A DNA stretch of 64,000 nt from Gaeumannomyces sp. JS-464 (taxonomy: Eukaryota > Ascomycota > Sordariomycetes > Magnaporthales > Magnaporthaceae), in NCBI GenBank assembly GCA_002197995.1, contig NGZR01000004.1, positions 1,736,001 to 1,800,000 of the forward strand, in the 5' to 3' direction. Positions 35,983-48,299 of this stretch are shown one piece after another. A program made the position numbers and the translations under genes. The notes under the pieces are model-generated. The model ran no database searches and had not been told where the DNA came from. It saw only the letters and a program-made list of their open reading frames with translations. Position 1 is the stretch's first letter. The number at the start of each line of letters is the position of its first letter.

Positions 35983-36459
35983 TGTTACAATCGAAGGTTT
36001 GCTTTTAAAATAAGGCATTTCGGAAAAGGAAAGGATAATATCGCTATTTTGGGTTTTAAAAAACCCGTAACTTAAAAGGACAATTTAATTGCTTACTTTA
36101 AGGGATATTTAAAAGCTAACTTAAGTTAACTAATATTAAAGCCTTAATTAAAACTACTTAAAATAGTAGGAAACCCATCCTTTTATATATACGCTTTTTT
36201 TGCTTTAGTAGTTTTTAAATTTGTGGTTTTATCCTTAGTTTGCCACAAATCCACAAATCCTTTTTAAATTTATCGTTTTATCTTTTAACTACCACAAATC
36301 CACAAATCCCTTTTGGATTTATCGCTTTATCTTTTGGTTACCACAAATCCACAAATCTTTTTTGGGTTACGTAACTCCACGTGTTTTAATGCGGGGTAAG
36401 GGCACCGCTTGGAGCCCTTCCCGTCTTGCTGCTTTAAAGTTTGCATGCTGGTCGTAATA
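35983..36459 (-). repeat. 5' LTR of Gypsy C
   Basis: 477 bp, starting TGTTACAATCGAAGG and ending TGGTCGTAATA on the plus strand. The adjoining minus-strand leader TTTTAACTAATCTTG matches the other Gypsy leaders and is the candidate primer-binding site. It contains three tandem repeats with CCACAAATCCACAAATC cores at about 36,240-36,360. Confidence 0.87.
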
Positions 36460-36464
36460 CTAAC

Positions 36465-36832
36465 TGCTTGCCGGCTAGCAATTTTTTATGTGTTCGAATC
36501 GTTTCGACGCGTGTCGAGTATTCGTAAAGCGAAAGCGAAAGGAAGCTAAAAAGCGGTTTAGTAATGCGAAAAGGTTAAAGCAATTTAATTGTCGAAAGTT
36601 TTAGCGCGCGCGAAACGCGCTTTAAGCGATAAGGTGTAAGCTTTCTTTTCGATTAGCAATAAGCACCTTTATACCGTTGCTAGCTATTTTCTGCTTTTTT
36701 AGCCTAGTTGCGTTATTAACGTCGTTGTTAAAAAAAGTCGGAAAACGCGAGCAAAATAAGCTAAATGGCTTATTAATGCCTTAATAATGCTTTAGCCATT
36801 TTTAATAAGCAATACATTAAAAATAACTACTT
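36465..36832 (-). repeat. Left arm of a large inverted repeat
   Basis: This arm is the reverse complement of about 36,897-37,265 and is also the continuation of the repeat at 28,155-28,919 beyond Gypsy C. The roughly 64-bp centre contains CGAAAAATTTCTTATCGAACC, the start of the next repeat unit (given here to position 20 only of its motif: CGAAAAATTTCTTATCGAAC). The two units are therefore head to head. Confidence 0.7.
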
Positions 36833-36839
36833 TTTTTTC

Positions 36840-37313
36840 GAAAAATTTCTTATCGAACCTATTGTTAATAGCTGCTAAAAAAGCTGGTTATTTTAATGTG
36901 TGGTTTATTAAAAATGGTTAAAGCATTATTAAAAACATTAACAAGCTATTTAGTTTGTTTTGCTCGCGTTTTCCAACTTTTTTTAACAACGACGTTAGTA
37001 ACGCAACTGGGCTAAAAAAGCAAAAAATGGCTAGCAATGGTATGGAAATGCCTATTGCCAGTTAAAAGGAAAGCTTGCACCCTATCGCTTAAAACGCGCG
37101 CGAAGCGCGTGCCAAAACCTTTAACAATCGGATTGCTTTAACCTCCTCGCATTACCAAGTTAACCGGCTTTTAACTTCCTTATTACTTTCGCCGCACTAA
37201 ACGAGCCGAAACGATTTCGAACGCACGAAAAGACTGCTGGCCGGCAAGCGGTTAGCTACTTTAAACGAAAAGCCGGCCCGGCCGCCGCCGTCCCTCGCTA
37301 ACCACACCTTCCC
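36840..37313 (+). repeat. LINE-tail repeat, unit 1, 5' module only
   Basis: It begins CGAAAAATTTCTTATCG, as do the units at 37,314 and (reversed) 39,037-39,104, and stops after GCCGGCCCGGCCGCCGCC at the start of the next unit. The 3' UTR-like half is missing. The function of the module is unknown. Confidence 0.6.
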
Positions 37314-38302
37314 CCCGAAAAATTTTCCTATCGAACCCACTGTTAATAGCCGTTAAAAAATCCCGGCCATTTTAGTGTTAAAGCTATTAAAAATAAGCCG
37401 GCTGTATAATAGGGTTTAATAAGCCATTTAGCTTTATTCGACCCGCGTTTTTCGACTTTTTTTTAACAACGACGTCGGTAACGCAATTGGGCTAAAAAAG
37501 CAAAAAATAGCTAGTAACGGCATAAATGTGCCTATTGCTAATCGAAAAGAAGGCTTGCACCCTATCGCTTAAAACGCGCCTCGCGCGCGCTGCAACTTTT
37601 AATAATCGGGTGCTTTAACCACCGCGTATTACTAAACCGCTTTTTAACTTTCTTTTCGCTTTCGCTTTACGCACCGAGCTGAAACGATTTCGAAATGCAT
37701 AAAAAGATTGCAAGCCGGTAAGCAGTTTAAACATATTAAACGAATAGCGGCCCGGCCGCCGCCGCGTCCCCGCTACGCACGCGACTCCTCCTCGGTCGAC
37801 CGCACTTAACGATACGCTTAGCGCAAAATTGGCCTGCCTAAGTACGCATTTTGCCTGCTTTAGCACGCACGCGCCCGCGCAGCTTATCGTTTCGATACGC
37901 GATAAACACATAAGGAGCATACCGGGTTAAAATTAGGCTTTTTAACCCCCGAACTTTTCTTTTTTTAGCCGGGCTTCAAGGGGGACCATAGTGGCACCTT
38001 CCTAACCAAACCCGGCCTTACTTTTTTTCCGGCACCTTACCGGCCGACTGCTTTTACTACCACTAATAGCAGCGCTTATAACGCTTTAGCGTTTATTCGC
38101 CCTTTTGCCGATTGCCCGCTTACTAATAAAAAGCGCCGAAATGCAGCCCGAACTCCGTATGTTTACAAGTTTGCTTTATTAGCCGCTTCGATAGCAATAT
38201 GTAGCTTAATGTTAAGCTTAGGTAACATTAGCACGTCGTATGCCTTTTAGGAAGCAAAGACTGGTAAATCCCGACTTACTAACGTTAAATATACTTTTTT
38301 TT
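37314..38302 (+). repeat. LINE-tail repeat, unit 2, longest copy
   Basis: About 990 bp with two parts. A 5' module (37,314-37,900) is found only in these repeats. A 3' part (about 37,920-38,302) matches the 3' UTR of the LINE at 39,138. It ends in a T- and TTTC-rich tail. Open frames on the minus strand (37,615-37,920 and 38,285-38,485) lie within it but have no support. The structure suggests a SINE-like or internally deleted LINE derivative that shares the LINE's 3' end. Confidence 0.6.
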
Positions 38303-38314
38303 TCTCTTTCTCTT

Positions 38315-39035
38315 TCTTTCCCCTGCTAACCACGGCCGCCGTTGCACCACGGCACCGGCCGCCGCCTTATCCGCTATACTCGCGACTCCTTTTTGGTCGA
38401 CCGCATTTAACGATACGCACGGCGCAAAATTAACCTGCTTAAGCACCTGTTTAAGCACGCACGCGCAAGATTTGCTTAATTGCACACGCTTTTATTTATT
38501 GCCACGCCGGGCTATACGTATGTATAAGTGGCATCGCACGCGTAAAGTTTTCGTGCGGCTTCGTTTACCAGCGTAACCGTAACGTAACGACCTTCGGGAC
38601 CCGCACCACGTTGGCAAACCGCGCAGCTTATCGTTCGATACGCGACATACAAAGAGCACACCGGGTTAAAACTAAGCCTTTTAGCCCTCGAACTTTTTTC
38701 CTTTTGGCCGGACCTAGGGGTAATCCCAAGGACCCCTTGCTTAGTTTCGCCCCTTTTCCGGCACTTTTCCGGCGACCGCATTACTGCCACCCGCAGCGCT
38801 TTTAACGCCTTAACGTTTTATACACTTTATTACCGATTGCCCGCTTATTAACAAGGAGCGCCGGAATGCGGCCCGACCTTCGTATGCTTTTAGGTTTAAT
38901 TTTGCTAGCCGCCGGATAGCAACATATAGCCTAATGCTTAGCTTAAGTAGCGCTAGCACGTCGTATGCCTTTTGGAAGGCAGGGATTGGTAAATCCCGAC
39001 TTACCGACGTTAAATATACTTACTTACTTACTTAC
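38315..39035 (+). repeat. LINE-tail repeat, unit 3, ending in (TTAC)n
   Basis: It lacks the start of the 5' module, carries a variant middle and the full 3' UTR part, and ends in four to five TTAC units at 39,018-39,035. A short reversed piece of the 5' module follows at 39,037-39,104. Microsatellite tails of this kind are typical of non-LTR retrotransposon 3' ends. Confidence 0.65.
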
Positions 39036-39699
39036 ACTAAAATAACCAGCTTTTTTAGCGGCTACTAACAGTGGGTCCGACAGGAAAATTTTTCGAGGGG
39101 AAGGTAACATGATTCCAAAGAAAAAGAGAAAAAAAGAGTAAGTAAGTAAGTAAGTTTATTTAACGTTGGTATAGTCGGGATTTACCAGTCCTTGCCTTTT
39201 AAAAGGCATACGACGTGCTAGCGCTACCTAAGCTTATTTATACCAGGCTATAATGCTGCTATTAAAGCGGTTAACAAATTAAACCCGAAGGCATACGGAA
39301 ATCGGGCCGCGTTTCGGCGCTTTTTGTTAGTAAGCGGGCGATTAGCAATAAGGCGTGTAAACGCCGGAGCGCTGTAAGCGTTGCGAGTAGTAGTAATGCT
39401 GTCGGCCGGCGGGTGTGCCGGAAAAGGGATAAGGCCAGGTTTAAACGGGGAGGTTTTTGGAACCACTTTTAAACCCGGCCGAATATACGGGGGATTAACG
39501 AGCTTAATATTAATCTGGTTAAAATTAACAAATATAAAAGAAAAAAGGTATAAAGGAAAAGGGAAAAAGTTATGCATAGGCTTATTAAAGCCCGTTATTA
39601 TCGCCCGGCGATAGTAAAATAGTTAATAACTTTAACGAACAAGGTAAAAAGGAAGGGCTTTTAAAATAGCCGTTTTTAATACCCGGGCTTATTAAAAGC

Positions 39700-41991
39700 C
39701 TGGGAAAGGTTCGCCGTAGGCCATTTATTTTCCAACGCTTTAGCCAACTTGCAAAATACAAGGTGGAAAAGGGATTTGTTTTTCTTATAACGGCACGGGT
39801 TATCGTTTTTGTATTCGAATTTTCGGTAGTACCAGTCGAAATCCCCGTACTTTGTGCGTGCGGCTATTAGCCGTTATAATACCCTTTAGTGCAACTGTAA
39901 AGCTTTGGGTGCGTGCCGTAATGCCGGTAGGAGGCCTATAGCTTTATACCGTGTTGGAAAGTTGTTTTCGGACCACGCGTTCCGGGCGTCCCGGGCTATT
40001 TTCCGGGCTAAAGCTTTTACTTCGGCCACCGTTGGTTTAAAGTGTTAAAATATCGGCAAAGCCGATCTTAACTTTGCTTCGGCGTTTGCCTTTTCGTTCC
40101 CGGGGATCCCTATATAGCTTGGGAACTATCGTACGTAAACGCGGTGCTTATTTATAAAGTAATAAACCTTTTTAAAAGCCTTTTATAAGTTGTTAAAAGC
40201 CGTACTTAAAAAGCCGTTAGCTGCCGAAGTGTTATTAAAGCACATATGGAAAGTGCAATTGCGAAAGCTTTAAACGGCTTTACGGAAACCCATCCGGCCT
40301 TTTTCCGCTTTACCGTCAAATACTTCCGCAAAATGCATTAACCTGCCGTGCCCGGAAAGTTTGCGTTAGCCGGCTTGGTAAATTATTTAACCGTATTTAA
40401 CTGCCCTATTTTTTGCTTTAAACCCGTCGTTATATATTATAACGTCGGTAAGTGAAAAAGTGCGAATTTACGTTATAAATGCTTTAATAACTGCTTGTTT
40501 TTTATGTAACTACCGTAAACCCCGTATATTTGTAAAAGAGGTAAGCCGGGCGAGTGCACGCCGGGAGGAGTTTAACCGTTTTTTGTAACGAAGTTGTAAG
40601 CTTGCCGGGCAAGCTTGCTTTAAGCTTTCGGGCGTTAAAAATCGGCTTAGCCGTTACGGTTAAAAGGTAATCCTTTAGGACCGTATTAATATAAGCCGCA
40701 AAACGGAAGCGGATTTGTTTTAAAAGCGTTTCGGCGTTTAAAATGCCGGATTTGTAATGTAAAGCGTTTATCGGTATGGTTTTTTAAATTGGTACTATTG
40801 TTTAAAAAAACGCAGTTAAAACTTTATTAACCCGTTCGATTAAATAACTTTAACGGATAAGTTATTATTATGCCGGTTTATACGAGTGTGGTATGGATTT
40901 GCTTTTATATTACCTCGGCCCCGTATAAAACCGTAGGGATTATAACCGTTGTAACGGCTTTATAAACCGAGTGCGCTGGTATTCCTCCTACCAAATAAGT
41001 AAGCTTTCGGAAATGGTTAGTAACGCTTTAAGCTTTTGCAGTTTTATTATTAACATAAGCTTTAAAATTAGGCCTTTGGTTAAAAAAAACCCTAATTACC
41101 GTAAAACTCCTGCAGCTTGCCGTATGGTAAGGCTTTCCGTTATAACCGCCGGTATTATAGGATTTTTCCGCTTGGAAAAGTGCATAAGTTCGCACTTCCC
41201 CGGGTCGAAAGCAACGCGGTTTTTATTGCTTTAACGTAGGATTTCCGTTATTATAGCCTTTGTTTTACGAGAGCACTTTTCCGGGGAATTGCCCGTTACG
41301 CAAATGCCTATATTATCCGCGTATTCGTACTTAACCGCTTTTGCTTTAGGTAGGATTTCGGCCATATATAGCATAAAAAGCACTGGTAAAACCGGTAACC
41401 TTTAAAGTAATTCGCAGTTCGGGGGGAAAAAAAGCGCCGTAACGTCCTCCAAACGCATTTTAACCAGTTTGCCGCTTGCGAAAAATAATACCTATCGTAT
41501 TAACGTTAAGTTCCACTTTTATTTTAGCAGTTTTTAAAAAAGCTTTCGGCGAAGTACGGCGTTAAACGCCCTTTATATATTTATAATAACGAGGGCAGCC
41601 GTTTTGTAATTTTAAAATGCGCGTTCCACTTCGTGAGCTACGCATGCCGTTAAATCGGTAGCGGCCTTTTTAAAGTGGCCCTAACGTGTTACGGCGCTAT
41701 TAGCCCGTATTATAACGCGAGGGAGGCTATCCGCGAAACTACCAAACGTTTTAGCCTTTTCCTTAAGCACGGTAGTAAGGCTATCGGGCGGTAGAACTTC
41801 GGGTTAGTTATATCCAATTTGTTTAGCTTTTTAAGCATTACTACGTCCGTAATGCGGAAAAGGGCTAAGTAATGCCCAGCTTTAAAGCATGCTTTAAATA
41901 AAGCCTTAACGTATTCCCCTATTGCCGGTTATGCCGTTATAAGCAACTTAACCGATAAAAAGTCCACGTTTAAAGCCGTGTTTGCCGTGCC
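39700..41991 (-). pseudogene. LINE ORF2 pseudogene: reverse transcriptase and RNase H part
   Basis: In minus-strand order: reverse transcriptase start with NPKFYRPIALLPCL near 41,800, PQGSPV near 41,400 and the YADN active site (family YADD or FADD) near 41,312-41,326. FDPGKCELMHFSKRKNP lies near 41,180, and RNase H with VRWFPSYIGIPGNEKANAEAK near 40,080-40,150 (family HxGIPGNExAD). The C-terminal Cys-His block NPCRYKK, then HLVFCKLA, lies near 39,750-39,810. These are hallmarks of Tad/I-type LINEs. Stops and frameshifts are common, so it is inactive. Confidence 0.78.
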
Positions 41992-41996
41992 TACAG

Positions 41997-42450
41997 TGTT
42001 ACGACCAGCATGCAAGCTTTTAAAACGAAAAGCGGGAAAGGGTTTTAAATGGTGTCCTTACCCCGCTTACGGTAAAAACGAAAGTTACGTAACTAAGCAA
42101 ATTACTTAAAGCGAATCCAAAAAGGGATTTGTAAATTTGTGTAAACTCGGAACAAAGTAACAAATTTAAAAAAGATTTGTAAATTTGTAAAAACTCGAAA
42201 TAAAGTAATAAATTTAAAAAATTACTAAGGTAAAAATAACGTGTATATAAAAAAAGGATTTTTTATTATTTTAAGTAATTTTAATTAAAGCTTCGGTATT
42301 AATTAATTTAAATTAGCTTTTAGGCATTTTTTAAAGCAAACAATTAAATTATTTTTTTAAATCACGTATTTCTTTGCAATTAAACGTAACGATACTATCC
42401 TATCCACTTTCGAAATGCTTTACTTTAAAAGTAAACCTTTAATTGTAACA
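41997..42450 (+). repeat. 5' LTR of Gypsy A
   Basis: 454 bp, TGTTACGACCAG...AATTGTAACA. It has two copies of the tandem repeat with GATTTGTAAATTTGT cores (about 42,127-42,215) and a TATATAAAAAAGG promoter-like site near 42,243. The leader TTTTAACTAATTTT at 42,451 is the candidate primer-binding region. Confidence 0.88.
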
Positions 42451-42529
42451 TTTTAACTAATTTTATTTAGCACTTCGTTAAAGGAAAAAAATAATGCAGT
42501 TATAACGAGCAGTAGTAAAAAGCTTAAAA

Positions 42530-45500
42530 AAGGAAAAACCACGGTTTTTACTTTTAATAGTATTAAATACGACTTAAAAAAAAGCCGTTAACACGGTTAA
42601 TCTTTTTAAACTTATAGCGGACGAAATCGCTAAAAGTTAAACCGAAGTAAAGCAATTTACTGCGAAGTTGGTATCTTTTAAAGCACTTATCGCAATTTAA
42701 GCGTACAAGTTCCCGTTTTTAAACTTTTACGAAAAGGAAACGGCAAGCTTAAACCGTTTTTTACCGAGTGCAAAAGCTACTTTAAATTTTACGAATAGCA
42801 ATTCGTAAATGAAAAGTAAAAAGTGGTTTACGCTGCTATTAAGTTAAACGGTAAAGTAAAAAAATGGTTTTAATTAACCTAAAGCGATTATTTTAAAAGG
42901 TATAAAAATAGCTAGGAAATTACCAAAATCATTTTCGCTAATTTCGAAACCTTCGAAAAAAATGTTGGAAAAATGTTTAAAACAATTAATAAAACCCAAA
43001 TCGCCGAAAAAGATTTACTAGCTTTTAAATAACGAAAAGCCGCGGTTAAATACGCTACGGATTTTTAACGAATTAGCATTAAATTTAATTAAAATAACGC
43101 TACGTTAATGCTACACTTTTATAACGGGTTACGCGAAAACGTAAAAAATAAATTCGCAAAGCAAAATCGCTTCGAGTTTTTTACGAATTACGTTAAAAAT
43201 GCGGTTCGCATTAGCGATAAACTATATAAATAATAATAGGAAAAAAAATATGGTTTTAAAAGTACGGTATAAAATAATAAAACCAATTAAAAAAAGGCTA
43301 AATAATAACCTATTACGGTTTACGAAACGCATTTAAATTTTATAAACTTTAATGCAAAAGCCGCTTACTAGTAATAAAGGTAGAAAAAAAGCAAAAGTAA
43401 AACCCGAAAAACGGGAAATGCTTTAAATGCGGCTAAACCGGCTACATTAAAACAAACTGCTTTTAACGGGATAATAACCGCTAAATAACCAACTTTTAGC
43501 GAACGTAAAAAAGCTCGACACAAGAAAAACTATGCCCCGAAGCGGCGTTTAATTGGATGTATTACTATAACGAATTGTATATTACACATTAATTTAATAA
43601 AAAATTACCGGATGGTACCTTCGAAAACCACGAAACATTGCTATGTTTAAAACTATAAAAGTCGAATATAATAGCGAAGGAAAACAGCGCGTTACTTTCG
43701 AGCTTTCGAATTTAAAGGAAAAAAACAACGCCGCTTTTTATAAAGCTTAAAAAGGAGCAATCCTAGCAAGCAAGGAAAAAAGGGTTCGATAAAAAGAACT
43801 TTTAAATTAAACTTATCTTTTTCGCGAACTCGAAAATTTAAACACCGACGTTAAAATATACCGAAACGGTTAAAACCTTAAAACGATTAAATTTTAAAAA
43901 CGAGCAAAAAGCTCGAACGGCGTAACCTTTATACTTATAATCCGCGAAAACTAAGCAAACTGGAAAACCTAGCGCGCTTTTACGCTTTTTAACGGTTCGA
44001 AGTGTTTTTAAAACGTTAAGGTTCTAAAACATCCCGACGAACCGTTATGTTATACCACCCCGGTAAAAAAGAACGACGGTTAACCTTTATTGTAATTCGC
44101 TAACGACTAGGAAGTTAAATACGCAAACATTAAATCCGAAAACGCAAACCATTAAAAGGCGCACTTTTAAAATTTCTTTAAGGTCGATTTAACGCACCCT
44201 GGGCATTTATACCTTTTTTAAGCAAAATGCGTTTATAAAAAGTGCAAATTCCACTTTAAACTTAAATTAAAAACAAAACTTTTTCTATAAAAGCTTAAAG
44301 CGAATTAAAAGTTAAACCCCGTTTAGCATTTTAATTACCACGGTAAAAACCAACCAATATTAGCAAATTCGCTGCAACTTTTAAACCTAGCAAAAAGTAC
44401 TTAATACTATATGTTATAAGCACGTTTAATTAAGGAAAATGCGAAATTAAAAAGTGCAAAATGCATATAGCATAAAAAGCGAAAGCTTAATATTAGGGGA
44501 TCGCGCGAACGTACGTTCCGTTTAACCCGAATAAAAAAACGAAAGTATAATACTCGTTCTTTTTATTAAAAAATTAAAAAAAACCACCTAAGCAAAAATA
44601 CGGGGTAAAAAACGAAAACCGATAAAAACCTTCGCGATAGTAAAAAAATTTACCATATAATTTAATAACGTTCCAAATAAAATATTAAAGGAAAAAAGTT
44701 AAAGTAATAATCGATTGCGGAATATAAAGCGATTATATATCGCTATAAACGGTTAAACGGTATAAAATCCCCACAAAATGAAAACGCTAACCGTATTAAT
44801 TAAAAACGGTCGAAAAAATACCTATCGCTTATAATAAAAAAAAATCGACTGGGAAATACAATTAATAACATTACGCACCCGGAATAGGGAAAACGTTACT
44901 ATTATATTAAACGAATTAAATATAAAGGAAAAAAACGTTATTTCGAAATTTTTTAGCTTAGGAAAAACAACTTATAAATAAATTAAACTATTAGTTAAAT
45001 CCAATAAAAAAAGCTATAAATAATTAAAACGGTTTACCAATTATAAACCTTAAACCGCAAGCATAAAAAGCAATAAAAAAAGTTATAATAGTAATAAGAT
45101 TTAATAATCCACTTTCGCATTTAATATCGATAAATATACGATTATTTAAAATGGAAAGCGATTAAAACGATTTAATAAATATTAAAAAACGGCTCGCGAA
45201 TATTCCGAAAAAATATTACAAATACGAGAAATTGTTTAGGAAAAACCTAAAAACGGTGCTTCCCGAATATAAACCGTTCGATTTTAAAATTAAATTTAAA
45301 CCAAATACGTAATTTAAATACTAAAAGCTATACTAGTTTAACTTTCGGCAATAGGAAATGCTAAAAAAAAATAATTAAAGGAAAACCTACGAAAAGAACA
45401 TATTAAACCTTTTAACTTTTTAATAAAATACGGGATTTTATAAAATAAAAAAAACGGGATAAAGCGAATATGCGTTAACTACCGCCCGTTAAATAAAGCC

Positions 45501-47790
45501 ACAATTAAAAATCGATATTTTTTACTTTTTATCGACGAATTACAAAATAAACTCGGCAAAACCTAATATTTTACGGTTTTAAATTTACGAAAAGCTTGTA
45601 ACTTAATACGAATTAAAAAAGGTTAAAAATAGCTAACGGCTTTTAAAATAAAGCTTAAATGCTACGAATTTTTAATAATAACTTTTAATTTTACTAACGT
45701 ATTAATTACGTTTTAAAAGATAATTAACTATATATTGCGCAAATATTTTAACGTTTTCGTTTTCGCGTATTTAAATAACATTTTAATTTTTTCGAAAACG
45801 ATGGAAAAATATAAACAGCACGTATATAAAATGCTTTAAAAGCTGTTTAACGCAAAACTTTTCGTTAAATTAGAAAAATGCGAATGGCATATATAAAAAA
45901 TCGCTTTTTTAAAATTTGTAATTACATTAGGACAAATTTATATAAACTTTAAAAAAGTCGAAAAAGTTAAAAAATGGGTTATATTTAAAACGTTACGGAA
46001 ATACGAAAATTTTTAGGATTTTTAAACTTTTATAAACGGTTTATCCGTAATTATAGCAAAATCGCTATACTATTTACAAACTTTATTAAAAATAACTACT
46101 AGTTTTATTAAAAAAAGCAAAAATAAAAAGCTTTTAAGCAATTACGAAACGCCGTAATAAAAAAACTAATATTAGCATTTTTAAACATAAAAAAACCTTT
46201 TAAAATCGAAACCGACGCGTTAAATTACGCGATTAGCGGTTAATTCGAACAACGAAACGATTAAAAGCGGTTGCACTTTTATACCTTTTTTTGCAAAAGT
46301 TAAATAAATTTAAATTAAATTACTAAATTTACGATAAAAAACTTTTAGCAATTATTTAAGCATTTAAAAAATGGCGACCATACTTTTATAAAACCAAATA
46401 TTAGGTTATAATATATATAAATTATAAAAACTTAACATATTTTACTATTAGTAAAAACTTAAATAAACGACAAATTCGTTAAAGCAAATTTTTATAAAAT
46501 TACGATATTTGGATTAAATATTAAAAAAGGTCGAAAAACGGCCGGGCGAACGCTTTAAACTAACGACCGAACTATTAAATTATAATATTTGAAAAAACAC
46601 GAATAAATTTTAACGGAAAAACCAAACGGATTTTTAATTCCGGTATAAAAAATACTCGTTAAAACGGTTCGGTAAGGAAAAGTTTAAACCTTAAAAAGAA
46701 TTTAACAAATTTATAACCAATTGGCATATAGTTATTAAAGCGTAATTAAAACGTGGAAACGGTTACGATAATATTACGAGTTTGCAAAAACTCGAGCTGA
46801 AATATAAAACCTAATAAAAAATTGTGAAAATTATGTTAAAAACAAAGCCAGCAAATATAAACCGTATAAACTTTTATAACCTTTGCCCGCATTTAGCAAA
46901 GTATAATAAAAAGTTATTATAAATTTCGTTATTAAAGTTTTCTAATTTAAAAAACCGTTAATTAAAGTAAAATACGATAATATATTAGTAATAATAAACA
47001 AGTTTACTAAATACGCTTTATTTTTACCATATAAAAAAAGCAGTAACGCTACCGAGTTAGCGTACGTTTTTATTAAACACGTAATAGCGAAATACGGTAC
47101 GCCAAACCGTTTAATTACGGATAAAAATAAATTATTTACGAGCAAGTTTTAAAAAAAACTTACGGCTTTATTAAAAGCCGAATACTTTTTATTTTATAAC
47201 TTACCACTTTTAAATAAACGGATAAACGAAACGAACGAATTAAACTATAAAGTAATATTTACGCTATTACGTTAATTATAAATAAAATAATTACGTATAA
47301 TTACTTTTTATAGCTTAATTCGCTTATAACAATTTAATTTATAAAAGCATAAAAATTATACCGTTTTATGCGAATTACGGGTTTACGCTTATAACGTATA
47401 AAAAACCTAGGGTAAAAAAGCATGCTTTAATAGCGGAAATACAAATAACGAAATTTACTAAACTGCATAAACACTTTTAAACAAAGTTAAAAAGCTACGG
47501 CATTATATAACCATTTAAACAAATAAAAAAAAGATTAAAAAACCAACTTTTAAAAAAGGAAATAACGTTTATGTTTTTAACGCAATATAAAAATAAAACA
47601 ACCAAATAATAAACTAAATTATAAAAAATTAGGACTTTTTAAAATGTTAAAAAAAATCTCGAACGTAAATTATAAATTTCGATTACCATTAACTATAAAA
47701 TTTCATTCGGTTTTTTATATATTTTTATTTAAACCAGCGTTACCGGGTTTTAAAAGCGACGAATTAATGGAAATTAACGCAAAATAAAAG
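42530..47790 (+). pseudogene. Gypsy gag-pol pseudogene (element A, main part)
   Basis: Gag is followed by a zinc knuckle at about 43,408-43,456: C-F-K-C-G-stop-T-G-Y-I-K-T-N-C, with His changed to Tyr. The reverse transcriptase site YLNN (from YLDD) is followed by ILIFSKT near 45,768-45,800. The integrase core has TKYALFLPYKKSSNATELAY and KYGTPNRLITDKNK near 46,995-47,135. The frame then runs into Gypsy B and resumes at 55,034-55,150 as the chromodomain (KYEIE, then KKYLIKWK). Two catalytic Asp of the reverse transcriptase are now Asn. Stops are frequent. Confidence 0.83.
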
Positions 47791-48238
47791 TGTTACGACC
47801 AGCATGCAAGCTTTAAAACGGCTGGACAAAAAGGACCCTAAATGCTGCTTTTGCCCCGCATTAAAGCACGTAAAACCACGTAACCCTAAAAGAATTTGTG
47901 GATTTGTAAGCAAAGCGACAAATTTAAAAGGATTTGTGGATTTATAAGCAAAGCGATAAATTTAAAAAGATTTATGGATTTATAAGCAAAGCGACAAATC
48001 CAACTTAATATAAAGCAAAAGGCAACGTATATATAAAAAGGATAAATTTCCTTTTTTTTCAAGTAGTTTTAACTAAGGCTTCGGCATTAATTAACCTAAG
48101 TTAGCTCCTAAACATCCCTTAAAGCAAGCAATTAAATTATCCTTTTAAATTACGTGTTTTTTTATTAACTAAATTAGCGATACTGTCCTTTCCTCCCCCG
48201 AAATGCTTTATTTTAAAAGCAAACCTTTAATTGTAACA
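47791..48238 (+). repeat. 5' LTR of Gypsy B
   Basis: 448 bp, TGTTACGACCAG...AATTGTAACA. It has three tandem units of about 37 bp with GGATTTGTGGATTTGTAAGC-like cores at 47,888-48,002 and a GTATATATAAAAAGG promoter-like site near 48,030. Confidence 0.9.
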
Positions 48239-48299
48239 TTTTAATTAATCCTATTTAGTACTTTATTAAAAGGAAAATAGTGCAGCTATAACAAGCAGT

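Larger units (their letters stand above)
28920..36459 (-). mobile_element. Gypsy chromovirus-type element C, complete
   Basis: A 7,540-bp element with 476- and 477-bp LTRs and the duplication CTAAC at 28,915-28,919 and 36,460-36,464. It encodes gag-pol on the minus strand, including a C-terminal chromodomain, the mark of chromoviruses. Between chromodomain and 3' LTR it carries an opposite-strand gene and a tRNA-like sequence. All coding frames are broken by RIP-type stops. Confidence 0.9.

Noticed and set aside
37615..38790. Minus-strand open frames of 66-101 codons in the LINE-tail repeats
   Set aside because: Equivalent positions in the other repeat units are not open in the same frame, and no domain is seen.
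46942..47145. Minus-strand frame of 67 codons, with a sister at 52,770-52,952
   Set aside because: Both are antisense shadows of the Gypsy integrase core.
47888..48002. Short direct repeats that could suggest a CRISPR array
   Set aside because: There are only two or three units, they are adjacent without unique spacers, and they lie inside fungal LTRs.
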